The notes under the pieces were generated by a model. That model searched no databases and was not told where the DNA came from. It saw only the letters and a list, made by a program, of their open reading frames with translations. Source: Gammaproteobacteria bacterium (GTDB lineage Bacteria > Pseudomonadota > Gammaproteobacteria > Enterobacterales > Permianibacteraceae). From it: a DNA stretch of 64,000 nucleotides. The position numbers were made by a program, and so were the translations under genes. Location: contig JACPFT010000011.1 in assembly GCA_016182845.1 (NCBI GenBank), positions 1 through 64,000 of the forward strand, given 5' to 3'. Shown here piece by piece: positions 7,347-16,485 of this stretch. The number at the start of each line of letters is the position of its first letter. Positions within the stretch are counted from its first letter, which is position 1.

Positions 7347-8702
7347 TCAATAGTTGTAGGCTTTCTCGCCGTGCGTGGTGAGATCCAGGCCCTCGCGCTC
7401 GGCATCGGTCTCGACGCGCAGGCCCATGAGCTTGTCGATGAGCGTGAACAAGACCCAGCTCACCGCCCCCGACCAGAGCAGGGCCACGCCGACGCCCCAG
7501 GCCTGGGATTGCAGCTGGCCGGCCATGGAGTAGCTGCCCACCGCACCGGCAGCATAGTCGAAGACGCCGGTGCCGCCATAAGCCGGGTCGGCGACGATGG
7601 CCGTGCCCAGGGCGCCGAGGATGCCGCCCAGGCCGTGCACGCCGAAGACGTCCAGGGAATCGTCATAGCCCAGGACGCGCTTCAGTCCGGTCACGCCCCA
7701 GAGGCAGAGCGGCCCGGCGATAAGGCCCAGGACCATGGCGCCGCCGGGGCCGGCGAAGCCGCAGGCCGGGGTGATGGCCACCAGGCCGGCGATGGCACCG
7801 GAGGTGGCGCCCAGGAGGCTGGGCTTGCCCTTGAGCACCCATTCCGCGACCAGCCAAGCCAGGGCCGCCGCCGCGCTGGCCAGGACCGTGTTGAGCAGGG
7901 CGAGGACGGCCGTGCCCGTGGCCTCCAGGTTGGAGCCGGCGTTGAAGCCGAACCAACCGACCCAGAGCAGGCAGGCGCCGACGCAGGTGAGGGTCAGGGA
8001 ATGGGGCGCCATGGGCTCGCGGCCGTAGCCGATGCGCTTGCCGATGACCAGGGCACCCACCAGGGCCGCCACGGCGGCGTTGATATGCACGACCGTGCCG
8101 CCGGCGAAGTCCAGTGCCCCCTTGGCGAACAGGAAGCCGGCCGGATCGGCGTAGGCGCTGGGCCCTCCCCAGAACCAGACCATGTGGGCCATGGGCAGGT
8201 AGGCGAAGGTGAACCACAGGGCGGAGAACACCAGCAGGGCCGAGAACTTGATGCGCTCGGCGAAGCCGCCGACCACCAGGGCCGTGGTGATGGCCGCGAA
8301 GGTCAGCTGAAAGACCACGAAGGCCAGCTCCGGGATCACCGCGCCGGCACTGAAGGTCTCCACCACCGAGGACGGCGTGACGCCGGCCAGGAAGGCCTTG
8401 TCGAAACCGCCGATGAAGGCGGTGAGACCATTGGCGGCGGTGAAGGCCAGGGAATAGCCATAGGCGACCCAGAGCAGGCTGACCAGGCAAAAGATCACGA
8501 AGACCTGGGTCAGGACCGAGAGCATGTTCTTGGCGCGCACCAGGCCGCCGTAGAACAGGGCCAGGCCGGGAATGGTCATGAGCACCACCAGGGCCGTGGA
8601 GATCAGCATCCAGGCGGTGTCGCCCTTGTCGGGAGTGGGCGTATCGGCCAGGACCGGCAGGCTGAAGATCAGAGAAAACAACAGGGCGCAGAGCTTGTGC
8701 AT
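7347..8702 (-). CDS. amtB: Ammonium transporter AmtB
   Basis: A 451-residue inner-membrane ammonium channel. A cleavable signal peptide (about residues 1-19, ending LPVLA) is followed by eleven membrane segments. Family marks include DTAWMLISTALVVLMTIPGLALFYGG, the NMLSVL element, the first pore His in AHMVWFWGG, VHINAAVAALVGA, and the second pore His in DVFGVHGLGG. AAGGAG before the ATG at 8702 sets the start, 11 bases after the glnK stop codon. It is co-transcribed with glnK, whose trimeric product plugs the channel when nitrogen is plentiful. Expression is expected from the sigma-54 promoter upstream of glnK. Confidence 0.97.
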   Translation of the reverse strand: MHKLCALLFSLIFSLPVLADTPTPDKGDTAWMLISTALVVLMTIPGLALFYGGLVRAKNMLSVLTQVFVIFCLVSLLWVAYGYSLAFTAANGLTAFIGGFDKAFLAGVTPSSVVETFSAGAVIPELAFVVFQLTFAAITTALVVGGFAERIKFSALLVFSALWFTFAYLPMAHMVWFWGGPSAYADPAGFLFAKGALDFAGGTVVHINAAVAALVGALVIGKRIGYGREPMAPHSLTLTCVGACLLWVGWFGFNAGSNLEATGTAVLALLNTVLASAAAALAWLVAEWVLKGKPSLLGATSGAIAGLVAITPACGFAGPGGAMVLGLIAGPLCLWGVTGLKRVLGYDDSLDVFGVHGLGGILGALGTAIVADPAYGGTGVFDYAAGAVGSYSMAGQLQSQAWGVGVALLWSGAVSWVLFTLIDKLMGLRVETDAEREGLDLTTHGEKAYNY

Positions 8703-8713
8703 GGGCGTTCTCC

Positions 8714-9070
<357 letters not shown>

Positions 9071-9087
9071 TTATTTGAATGACGCGG

Positions 9088-9103
9088 AGCAGCATGCGTG
9101 CCA
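9088..9103 (-). promoter_or_regulatory. Sigma-54 promoter (-24/-12) of glnK-amtB
   Basis: Read on the minus strand, TGGCACGCATGCTGCT matches the sigma-54 consensus TGGCACG-N4-TTGCA/T at all but one core position (C for T at -12 side), with exact GG-GC spacing. It sits 36 bases before the glnK ATG. Sigma-54 control of glnK-amtB is well established in proteobacteria. Confidence 0.85.
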
Positions 9104-9200
9104 AGGAGAGAAAGGCTTTCCCGCTCAGGGGCTTATGATCTAAGCTGCACTGGTTGGACCTGCACCATGCACTGGCATGAAGCACAGTGCCGCGCCTGAG

Positions 9201-9215
9201 GCACCGTGGCAGTGC
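9201..9215. promoter_or_regulatory. Probable NtrC enhancer site
   Basis: GCACCGTGGCAGTGC fits the NtrC pattern GCAC-N7-GTGC and lies about 100 bases upstream of the sigma-54 promoter. Imperfect GCAC-containing partners lie at 9147-9180. The site abuts the start of the divergent enoyl-CoA hydratase gene (ATG at 9257), so it may influence that gene too. Confidence 0.6.
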
Positions 9216-9256
9216 ATGGGCTAAGCTCCCATAACGCCAACGCGCACGAGGACACC

Positions 9257-10027
9257 ATGAACACCGATCTGATTCACACCGAGCTGGACGGGCGCGTATT
9301 GCGTCTGCGCCTAAACCGTTTCGACAAGAAGAATGCCCTGACCGTGGACATGTACCGAGGCCTGAACGCGGCCTTCGCCCGCGCCAGCGAGGATCCGGCG
9401 GTGCGCGTCCTGCTCGTCGAGGGCAACGAGACCTGCTTCTGCGCCGGCAACGACCTCGGCGACTTCCTCAATAACCCTGCCGACTCCATGGACGCCCCGG
9501 TGTTCCAGTTCCTGGGCCATCTGGCCGAATTCAAGAAGCCCCTGGTCGCCGCCATCAACGGCGCGGCCGTGGGCATAGGCACGACCATCACCCTGCACTG
9601 CGACCTGGTCTTCGCCGGCGACAACACCCGCTTCCAGATGCCCTTCGTCAATCTGGGCCTGATCCCGGAGGCCGGCTCCTCCTTCCTCCTGCCCCTGACC
9701 TGCGGTCACGTCCGGGCGGCGGAACTGTTGATGCTGGGCGAGGGCTTCGATGCCGCCACGGCCAAGGAGCTGGGCCTCGTCAACCGGGTCTGCGCCGCCG
9801 CCGAGACCATCCCCACAGCCCTGGCCACCGCCCAACGCCTGGCCGAGCAACCGCCGGAATCCATACGCCTGACCAAGGCCCTGATGAAGCAAGCCCACAA
9901 GGGCCGTGTCGAGCAGACCATCCTCGACGAGGCGGCGGCCTTCATGGAGCGGCTGAAATCGGCCGAGGCGAAGGAGGCCTTCACGGCCTTCTTCGAGAAG
10001 CGCAAGGCGGATTTTTCGCGGTTTTGA
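9257..10027 (+). CDS. Enoyl-CoA hydratase/isomerase (crotonase) family protein
   Basis: A 256-residue crotonase-fold enzyme. It contains LNRFDKKNALTVDMYRGL, the oxyanion-hole segments CFCAGNDLGDF and AAINGAAVGIGTTITLHCDLV, then FQMPFVNLGLIPEAGSSFLLP. The position of the second catalytic Glu of enoyl-CoA hydratases corresponds to LGLIPEAGSS, so one acidic residue is kept; the first is not obvious, and an isomerase or hydrolase role is possible. It is probably involved in fatty-acid or CoA-ester breakdown. The ATG at 9257 has GAGGA upstream. Confidence 0.9.
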   Translation: MNTDLIHTELDGRVLRLRLNRFDKKNALTVDMYRGLNAAFARASEDPAVRVLLVEGNETCFCAGNDLGDFLNNPADSMDAPVFQFLGHLAEFKKPLVAAINGAAVGIGTTITLHCDLVFAGDNTRFQMPFVNLGLIPEAGSSFLLPLTCGHVRAAELLMLGEGFDAATAKELGLVNRVCAAAETIPTALATAQRLAEQPPESIRLTKALMKQAHKGRVEQTILDEAAAFMERLKSAEAKEAFTAFFEKRKADFSRF

Positions 10028-10046
10028 ACCCAACGCATTAACACCT

Positions 10047-10142
10047 CCGTTCGTCCTGAGTAGCCGGACGCTAGGCCGGCGTATCGAAGGATTCTTGGGG
10101 AGTCCTTAGATACGGCGCGGCGCGCCTACTCAGGACGAACGG
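10047..10142. repeat. Long inverted repeat, family B
   Basis: Perfect 17-base arms (CCGTTCGTCCTGAGTAG at 10047-10063 and its complement at 10126-10142) enclose inner arms related as GTATCGAAGGA and TCCTTAGATAC. The whole 96-base unit can fold into one long hairpin. A single-arm relative is at 31058-31099. It separates the hydratase and SDR genes and may act as a REP-type or attenuating structure. Confidence 0.88.
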
Positions 10143-10167
10143 TCACCATGATAGCCAAGGATCAGCC

Positions 10168-11013
10168 ATGACCCTCTCCGGAAAAACCCTCCTGATCACC
10201 GGCGCCAGCCGCGGCATAGGCCGCGCCATCGCCCTGCGCTGCGCCCGCGAGGGCGCCAATATCGTCATCGCCGCGAAATCGGTGAAGCCCCACCCGAAAC
10301 TGGGCGGCTCGATTTACGAGGTGGCCGAGGAAGTGGAACAGGCCGGCGGCAAGGCCCTGGCCTTAGGCCTGGACGTGCGCGACGAGCACCAGGTCGCCGA
10401 GGTCATGGCCCAGGCGGCCCAGCATTTCGGTGGACTCGATGCCCTGGTCAACAACGCCGGCGCCATCAGCCTGACGCCAGTAGAGCACACCCCGGTCAAG
10501 CTCTACGACCGCATGCTGGACATCAATGCACGCGCCGTCTTCGTCTGTGCCCAGGCGGCCCTGCCCTACTTAAAGCAATCCGCCAACGGCCATATCCTGT
10601 CCCTCTCGCCGCCACTCAACCTGGACCGGCGCTGGCTGGACGCCCATGCCCCCTACACCCTGAGCAAATACGGGATGACGATGCTGTCCTTGGGAATGGC
10701 CGGCGAGTTCGCTTCCTATGGCATCGCGGTCAATACGCTCTGGCCGCGCACCATCATCGCCACCGCCGCCATCGAGTTCGCCCTGGGCTCCAAGGACAGC
10801 TTCGACTACTGCCGCACGCCGGAGATCATGGCCGACGCCGCCCACGCCATCCTGTCCAGCCCCAGCCGCGAGCTGACCGGCCAGAACCTGCTGGACGAGG
10901 ATTTCCTGCGCGGGCGAGGCGTGACCGATTTCGGCCGCTATGCCTACAACAGCGCCACCGCCGACCAGATCCAGACCGACCTCTTCGTGGACGGGTATCA
11001 GGGCATAGGCTAA
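10168..11013 (+). CDS. SDR family oxidoreductase (HSDL2-like)
   Basis: A 281-residue short-chain dehydrogenase. It has the Rossmann motif TGASRGIGRAIA, the NNAG motif, and the catalytic Tyr and Lys in YTLSKYGMT; the Ser position is within HILSLSPPLNL. The segment AAKSVKPHPKLGGSIYEVAEEVEQAGGKAL is typical of the HSDL2-type (SCP-less) group found near fatty-acid oxidation genes, and the ending YNSATADQIQTDLFVDG also fits. NAD(P) preference and substrate are not clear. It follows the enoyl-CoA hydratase, separated by a long hairpin, so the two may serve the same lipid pathway. Confidence 0.9.
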   Translation: MTLSGKTLLITGASRGIGRAIALRCAREGANIVIAAKSVKPHPKLGGSIYEVAEEVEQAGGKALALGLDVRDEHQVAEVMAQAAQHFGGLDALVNNAGAISLTPVEHTPVKLYDRMLDINARAVFVCAQAALPYLKQSANGHILSLSPPLNLDRRWLDAHAPYTLSKYGMTMLSLGMAGEFASYGIAVNTLWPRTIIATAAIEFALGSKDSFDYCRTPEIMADAAHAILSSPSRELTGQNLLDEDFLRGRGVTDFGRYAYNSATADQIQTDLFVDGYQGIG

Positions 11014-11032
11014 AGCGACCCCTTGGTCTTGC

Positions 11033-11070
11033 TCCCTCTCCCCTTGCGGGAGAGGGCTGGGGAGAGGGGG
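11033..11070. repeat. Dispersed repeat, family C (CCCTCTCCC / GGGAGAGGG)
   Basis: CCCTCTCCCC-TTGC-GGGAGAGGG followed by CTGGGGAGAGGG forms a GC-rich hairpin between converging genes. A similar unit in the opposite orientation lies at 32214-32252. It may stand in for a terminator. Confidence 0.75.
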
Positions 11071-11089
11071 CTTGACCGGGTCACAGTAC

Positions 11090-14000
11090 CTACGCAGCCC
11101 GTCCGTCCGGCTGGTAGAAGCGGTAACAGCCCCGCCCCTCGCTCTTGGCCTGGTACATGGCCTCGTCGGCGTGCTTGAGCAGGCTGTTGCTGTCCTGGCC
11201 GTCCCGGGGCAGGAGGGCGATGCCCACGCTGGTGCCGGTTTGTACCGTGTGGCCGTCTAAGACCATGGGCTCGGCCAGGGTCTCGATGATCTTCTGCGCC
11301 ACCACGGCGGCCGCCTCCTCGCCCTCGGCCTCGCGCAGCAGGACGGTGAACTCATCGCCCCCCAGGCGCGCCACGCAATCCTCCTGGCGCACGCAGGCCA
11401 CCAGGCGCGTGGCCACTTCCTTGAGCAGCCGGTCGCCGATCTCGTGGCCCAGGCCATCGTTGATGCTCTTGAACTTGTCGAGATCCAGGAATAGCAGGGC
11501 GGCCGGCTTACCGCTGCGCTGGCTGGCGTGCAGGGCATGCTCCAGGCGTTCGCGGAACAAACGGCGGTTTTCCAGGCCGGTCAGGGCGTCGTGGAAGGCC
11601 AGTTGCTGCATCTCCTCGTGGGCTTCCTTGATGGCGCTGATGTCCTCGGCCACGAACACGTGGTAGCGCGGCGAGCCGTCGTCCTCGTAGACCGTGGACA
11701 CCGAGGCCATCAGCCAATAGGCCTGCCCGTCGGCATCCTGCACGCGCACCTCGCCATGCCAGTCGCCGCCGGCGCGGATCTGCGCCCAGATCGCCTCGTA
11801 GTGCTCAGCCTCGGTATCGGCGGCGCGGAACAGCGCGGAATCCCGGCCTAGCAAGGCCTCCTGGGACTGGCCGTAGAAGGCGCAGAGCCGGGCATTGGCG
11901 TACTCGATGCGGTGCCCGGTATCGGTGATCATGATCATGCTGGCGCTGTTCTCCACCGCCAGGGTCAGTTTACGGGTATTGAGTTCGCGCTCGTGGCGGT
12001 CGATGGCGATGGCCGCCAGCTGCGCCAGGTTGCGCATCACCGACAGCTCCTGGGCTGTGCCCTGACCGGGTTGCGCGCGGTAGGCCGCCAGGGTGCCGAG
12101 GACATGGCCCTCTGCGGAAAAGATCGGCATGGACCAGCAAGAGCCGATGCCGTGCTCGCTTCTCAGGCTTTGCAGGTTCTGCATATAGGGGTGATTGACC
12201 GCATCCTCGATCTCCACCAGTTGGCCGGTGAAGGCCGCATGTCCGCAACAGCCCATGCCCTCGTCCACGGGCAGGCCGTCCAGGGCCTGAAGAAACGGGG
12301 CGGGCAGGCTGGGGGAGATGCCCAGGCCCAGGCACTGCCGGCGCCGATCCAGCAGCAGGATGCTGGTGCGCAGCTCCGGAAACAGGCTCTCGTAGAGGCG
12401 CAGCAACTCGTCGAGCAGAAGACGTAACGGCACGCCGCGCGCCACCAGCTCCAGGATCAGGTTGCGCCCGGCCATGAGCTGCTCGGTGCGGCGCTGCTCG
12501 GTGATGTCGATGGAGATGCCCAGGACCGCCTTCTCCTGGCTGCCCACTTGGGTGAAGGGCAGCTTGGTGGTCTGCAGGACCCGCTCCTCGCCCGTCACCG
12601 TGTCGAAGGGTTCCTGGGGCACGAACTTCGTCGATTCGGCGGCGATGATCGCCTGATCCTCGGCCAAAATCGCGGCGGAGCGCTCGGCCAGGGCGGGGAA
12701 TTCGCCCAGGCCGTGACCCACGATCCCGTCCACCGGCCGGCCCAGGGCCTCGGCCATGGCCCGGTTGGCCATGAGGAAGCGGCCCCGGCTGTCGCGGGCG
12801 AAGAGCATATGCGGCACCAAGTCGATGACCTGCATCAATCGCTGCTCGCTCTGGCGCAGATGGGTCTCGATCTGCTTCAGATAGGCGATGTCCATGATCC
12901 CGAGGACCGTGCCCGCGTGACGCCCACCCTCGGACAGGGGTGAGGCCGCCACATGGGCGCTGAGCACGCCGCCGTCCCGGCGCAGGAAGCCCAGCTCGAA
13001 ATTCTCGCTGCGGCGCAGGGCGCGCTGCGCCATGAACTGGCGGGCGCGCTCCAGATCGTCGGGCAGGACGAAGTGCAGGACATGCTTGCCTAGCATCTCC
13101 TCGCGGCTATAGCCCAGCATCTGGGCGATGCGGGCGTTAACGAAGCCGGTGTGGCCATTGGCGTCGATGGTCCAGATGCCCTCCTGGAGATTCTCCACCA
13201 GCTGCCGGTGTTTCTGCTCCGACTCCGCCAGGCGTCGCTCCGAGCGCTTGAGTTCGGTGATGTCGCTGAAGGTGGTGATGAAGAACTCCCGCTCGCGTAA
13301 GAAAGCCCGGCGCATGCCGAGGATGACCTCGCGGATCACCCCATCCTTGCTGCGCAGACGCGTCTCGAAGCGGTCGAAGCCCTCGGCGCGCACGCGCTCC
13401 AGGTGTTGCTCCGCGTCCTCGCGGCAGTCCACGGCCAGGAGCTCGGCGAGATGCAGGTGGAGCATGGCCTCGCGCCCGTGGCCCAGGCGCTCCAGGGCCA
13501 CGCGATTGGCCTCGACGACCAGGCCGGATTGGGCGTCCACCAGGAGGATGCCCTCGGTCGCCTGCTCCAGGATCAGGCTCAGCTTCTCCTCGGCGGCGGC
13601 CAGCTCCCAGAGCATCTCCTGGCGGCTCTCGGCCTCTTGTTGCCAGGCATCCAGGCTGGCCTGGACCACGGCGGTGCGCTCGGCGACCCGTTCCTGCAAG
13701 GTTTCGTTCTGGCTCAGCAAGGAGGCCCGCGCCCCATCGCGTTCGGTCAGCAAGGCCACCAGGAGGTAGGTGCTGAGGCCAGCGAACAGGGCCAAGAGCT
13801 GGCTGGCCAGGACCCGCTGTTCCAGGGCGAGTCCCGACGTGAAACCCAGGTCCTGGAAGGCGGCGGAGAAGGCGGTGAGCGTGCCCAGGCTCAGGGCCGC
13901 CGCCGCGCCCAGCAGGCGGAAGCGCACCGCGACCCAGAGAAATAAGGGGATGAGGACCTCGGGTTGGTTCAGCAGCCGCCAAGGCCCGGGCAGGCTGAGC

Positions 14001-14683
14001 AGACCGAAGGCCACCCGGCAAGCCAACCACAGGAGCAGGCCGGCACAGACCGCCTCCGCCAGCCGCCAGGCCCGCAGGAGTTCCTGGCGCCCCTCGGCAA
14101 GGCCCAGCAATAAGGGCGCGGCGACCGCCATGCCCGCCACCTGGCGCCCCCACTCCAGGGCCAGGAAGCCCGGAATGTCGGGCACGGGCGCTTGGAAGAA
14201 GACCAAGCGAGCACTGAGCGTGATGGCGGCCCCCAGGGTCGCGGCCAGGATCAGCGACAGCAGGAAGGCGAAGACCCCCGTCACATCGGCGAAGGGCTCT
14301 CGGCCCCGGGCCATCCGCTCCAACACCTTGACCGCCACCAGGGCCTGGAACAGGCCGGCGATGGCAGCGCTCAGGGCCGGCGCAATGCCCGAGCCCATAT
14401 CCCGCTCGAAAAGACCTGACAGGAACAGGCCGAGAAAGACGCCAGGCCAAAGGTTAGTGCGCCCCAGCAGCAGGGCCGCGACCGCGACACCGGCGCTCAG
14501 GGACAGTGCCGGCGTCCCGCCCAGCTGAAAACCCAGCCCGGCGACGGGCAGGCCGGCCGCGACGCAGAGTGCGCAGGCCAGGACATTGGCCAGGACGGGC
14601 TTATCGCGCACGACAGACAGCCGGGGGCCTTCCGCGCCACCCAGCGGCTCCTGGTCATCGCCCTTGCCCCGCCACGCCAGCAT
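11090..14683 (-). CDS. Membrane diguanylate cyclase: MASE1, four PAS, GAF and GGDEF
   Basis: A 1197-residue inner-membrane signalling enzyme predicted to make cyclic di-GMP. Order: a MASE1-like membrane sensor with about eight helices (residues 25-315), a coiled-coil linker (320-375), PAS domains near 380-490, 500-620 and 625-750, a GAF domain (about 755-905, SILLLDRRRQCLGLGISPSLP through FSAEGHVLGTLAAYR), a fourth PAS (910-1025) and GGDEF (1030-1190). The active site RLGGDEF is intact, with an RQED inhibitory-site motif (RxxD) five residues before it, so product feedback is likely. There is no EAL domain. The ATG at 14683 is preferred over a GTG two codons upstream because GGGAG is well placed. 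The signal sensed is unknown. Confidence 0.93.
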   Translation of the reverse strand: MLAWRGKGDDQEPLGGAEGPRLSVVRDKPVLANVLACALCVAAGLPVAGLGFQLGGTPALSLSAGVAVAALLLGRTNLWPGVFLGLFLSGLFERDMGSGIAPALSAAIAGLFQALVAVKVLERMARGREPFADVTGVFAFLLSLILAATLGAAITLSARLVFFQAPVPDIPGFLALEWGRQVAGMAVAAPLLLGLAEGRQELLRAWRLAEAVCAGLLLWLACRVAFGLLSLPGPWRLLNQPEVLIPLFLWVAVRFRLLGAAAALSLGTLTAFSAAFQDLGFTSGLALEQRVLASQLLALFAGLSTYLLVALLTERDGARASLLSQNETLQERVAERTAVVQASLDAWQQEAESRQEMLWELAAAEEKLSLILEQATEGILLVDAQSGLVVEANRVALERLGHGREAMLHLHLAELLAVDCREDAEQHLERVRAEGFDRFETRLRSKDGVIREVILGMRRAFLREREFFITTFSDITELKRSERRLAESEQKHRQLVENLQEGIWTIDANGHTGFVNARIAQMLGYSREEMLGKHVLHFVLPDDLERARQFMAQRALRRSENFELGFLRRDGGVLSAHVAASPLSEGGRHAGTVLGIMDIAYLKQIETHLRQSEQRLMQVIDLVPHMLFARDSRGRFLMANRAMAEALGRPVDGIVGHGLGEFPALAERSAAILAEDQAIIAAESTKFVPQEPFDTVTGEERVLQTTKLPFTQVGSQEKAVLGISIDITEQRRTEQLMAGRNLILELVARGVPLRLLLDELLRLYESLFPELRTSILLLDRRRQCLGLGISPSLPAPFLQALDGLPVDEGMGCCGHAAFTGQLVEIEDAVNHPYMQNLQSLRSEHGIGSCWSMPIFSAEGHVLGTLAAYRAQPGQGTAQELSVMRNLAQLAAIAIDRHERELNTRKLTLAVENSASMIMITDTGHRIEYANARLCAFYGQSQEALLGRDSALFRAADTEAEHYEAIWAQIRAGGDWHGEVRVQDADGQAYWLMASVSTVYEDDGSPRYHVFVAEDISAIKEAHEEMQQLAFHDALTGLENRRLFRERLEHALHASQRSGKPAALLFLDLDKFKSINDGLGHEIGDRLLKEVATRLVACVRQEDCVARLGGDEFTVLLREAEGEEAAAVVAQKIIETLAEPMVLDGHTVQTGTSVGIALLPRDGQDSNSLLKHADEAMYQAKSEGRGCYRFYQPDGRAA

Positions 14684-14824
14684 GCGCACTCCCGTGCTTG
14701 GTCGCCGCTTCCCGCCGCCGAGGAAAACCGGCCTATTCCTTTATGCCTAGACTATAGGCCAGATTTACCGCCCGCCCCCCATCCTCTATAGTGGACCGGC
14801 CCTCCCGAAAACCAAGAAAAAGCC

Positions 14825-16099
14825 ATGAAAATCCGCCTCGTTCTCGCCGCCCTCCTGGCCCAGAGCCCCGCCTTCGCCGACACCTTGATCCATGCCGGCC
14901 ACTGGCTGGACGTGGACGGCGGACGGATGCAGGGCGCCGCGACCTTACGCATCCAGGGCGAGCGCATCGTCGCCGTCACCGACGGCTTCCAGAGCGCCGG
15001 CCCCGGCGACACACTCATCGATTTGAAAGCCGCCACCCTGCTGCCCGGCCTGATGGACATGCACACCCACCTGACCGAGGAAACCGGCCCGCGCCGCTAC
15101 ACCGAGGGCTTCACCGACAACCCGGCGGATTTCGCCTTCCGTTCGGCGGTCTACGCGGAACGCACGCTCCTGGCCGGCTTCACCACGGTGCGCGATCTGG
15201 GGGACATCCACCGGGTATCCATCGCCCTGCGCAATGCCGTCAACCAGGGGCTCGTCGATGGACCGCGCATCTACACCGCCGGGAAATCCATCGCCACCAC
15301 CGGCGGCCATGCAGATCCCACCAATGGCCACGCCGAACACCTGATGGGCAACCCCGGCCCCGAGGACGGCGTCATCAACGGCGTCGCCGAGGCGCGTCAA
15401 GCCGTGCGCCAGCGTTACAAGGACGGCTCGGACGTCATCAAGATCACCGGCACCGGCGGCGTCCTCTCCGTGGCCAAGGACGGACGCCGGCCCCAGTTCA
15501 TGGACGACGAGGTCCAGGCCATCGTCGACACCGCCAAGGACTATGGCATGGTCGTCGCCGTGCATGCCCATGGCGCCGAGGGCATGAAGCGCGCCATCCG
15601 CGCCGGCGTCGACTCCGTCGAGCACGGCACCTACATGGACGACGAGGCCATCAAGCTGATGAAACAGCACAAGACCTGGTACGTGCCCACCATCAGCGCC
15701 GGAAAATTCGTCGGCGAAAAGGCGAAGATCCCCGGCTATTACCCGGAAATCGTCCGCCCCAAGGCCGCGGCCATCGGCCCGCAGATCCAGGCCACCTTCG
15801 CCAAGGCCTACAAGGCCGGCATCAAGATCGCCTTCGGCACCGACGCCGCCGTCTACCCCCATGGCGGGAATGCCAAGGAATTCGGCTACATGGTCGAGGC
15901 GGGCATGCCGCCCCTGGAAGCCATACGCTCGGCGACCCGCAACGCGGCGCAGCTGCTGCATATCGAAGCCGACGCCGGCAGCATCGCCGCCGGCAAATGG
16001 GCCGACCTGGTGGCCGTGGACAGCGATCCCCTGGCCGACATCCATGTCCTGGAAAGCCCGCGCTTCGTGATGAAGGGCGGCAAGGTCTACAAGCAATGA
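14825..16099 (+). CDS. Exported metal-dependent amidohydrolase (imidazolonepropionase/prolidase-like)
   Basis: A 424-residue amidohydrolase-superfamily protein with a signal peptide (residues 1-18, ending SPAFA), so it is probably periplasmic. It shows the metal-binding DMHTHL, the putative carbamylated Lys region ([12 protein letters not shown]), His ligands in [14 protein letters not shown] and [12 protein letters not shown], and the catalytic Asp in [18 protein letters not shown]. This pattern matches Sgx9260-type Xaa-Arg/Xaa-Pro dipeptidases and related cyclic-peptide hydrolases, but the substrate is uncertain. Its stop overlaps the crcB start (ATGA), so the two are translationally coupled. 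Confidence 0.9.
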   Translation: MKIRLVLAALLAQSPAFADTLIHAGHWLDVDGGRMQGAATLRIQGERIVAVTDGFQSAGPGDTLIDLKAATLLPGLMDMHTHLTEETGPRRYTEGFTDNPADFAFRSAVYAERTLLAGFTTVRDLGDIHRVSIALRNAVNQGLVDGPRIYTAGKSIATTGGHADPTNGHAEHLMGNPGPEDGVINGVAEARQAVRQRYKDGSDVIKITGTGGVLSVAKDGRRPQFMDDEVQAIVDTAKDYGMVVAVHAHGAEGMKRAIRAGVDSVEHGTYMDDEAIKLMKQHKTWYVPTISAGKFVGEKAKIPGYYPEIVRPKAAAIGPQIQATFAKAYKAGIKIAFGTDAAVYPHGGNAKEFGYMVEAGMPPLEAIRSATRNAAQLLHIEADAGSIAAGKWADLVAVDSDPLADIHVLESPRFVMKGGKVYKQ

Positions 16100-16485
16100 G
16101 CCCAGTGGGTCTGCTCCTGGTGGGCTTGGGCGCCGCCCTCGGCGCCTGGAGCCGCTGGGCACTCTCCCTCGCCCTCAACAGCCTCTACCCGGCCCTGCCC
16201 CTGGGCACCCTCGCCGCCAATCTCGTCGGCGCCTATTTGATGGGCCTGGCCCTGGGCCTCATCGACAACTACGGCCATCTGAGCCCGGACATCCGCCTCT
16301 TCCTGGTCACCGGCTTCCTGGGCGGCCTGACCACCTTCTCCGCCTTCTCCGGCGAGATGAGCCTACTCGTCGAGCGCCAACAATGGAGCACGCTGGGCCT
16401 GGGCCTCATCGCCCACGTGGCCGGTTCCATCGCCCTGACCCTGGCCGGCCTCGCCACCGTCGCTCGCCTCAAGGGCGCGGCATGA
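16096..16485 (+). CDS. crcB: Fluoride ion exporter CrcB/Fluc
   Basis: A 129-residue inner-membrane fluoride channel with four membrane helices, the usual family length. It has [15 protein letters not shown], the conserved [13 protein letters not shown] and the signature [15 protein letters not shown], where the TTFS segment lines the fluoride path. It starts inside the amidohydrolase stop (ATGA overlap) and ends inside the MFS start (ATGA overlap). I see no fluoride riboswitch pattern upstream of the three-gene set. Confidence 0.93.
   Translation: MSPVGLLLVGLGAALGAWSRWALSLALNSLYPALPLGTLAANLVGAYLMGLALGLIDNYGHLSPDIRLFLVTGFLGGLTTFSAFSGEMSLLVERQQWSTLGLGLIAHVAGSIALTLAGLATVARLKGAA

Noticed and set aside
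14740-14824. A fluoride riboswitch upstream of the crcB set
   Set aside because: The conserved core sequence of the fluoride riboswitch is not present in the leader, and crcB itself starts inside the previous gene.
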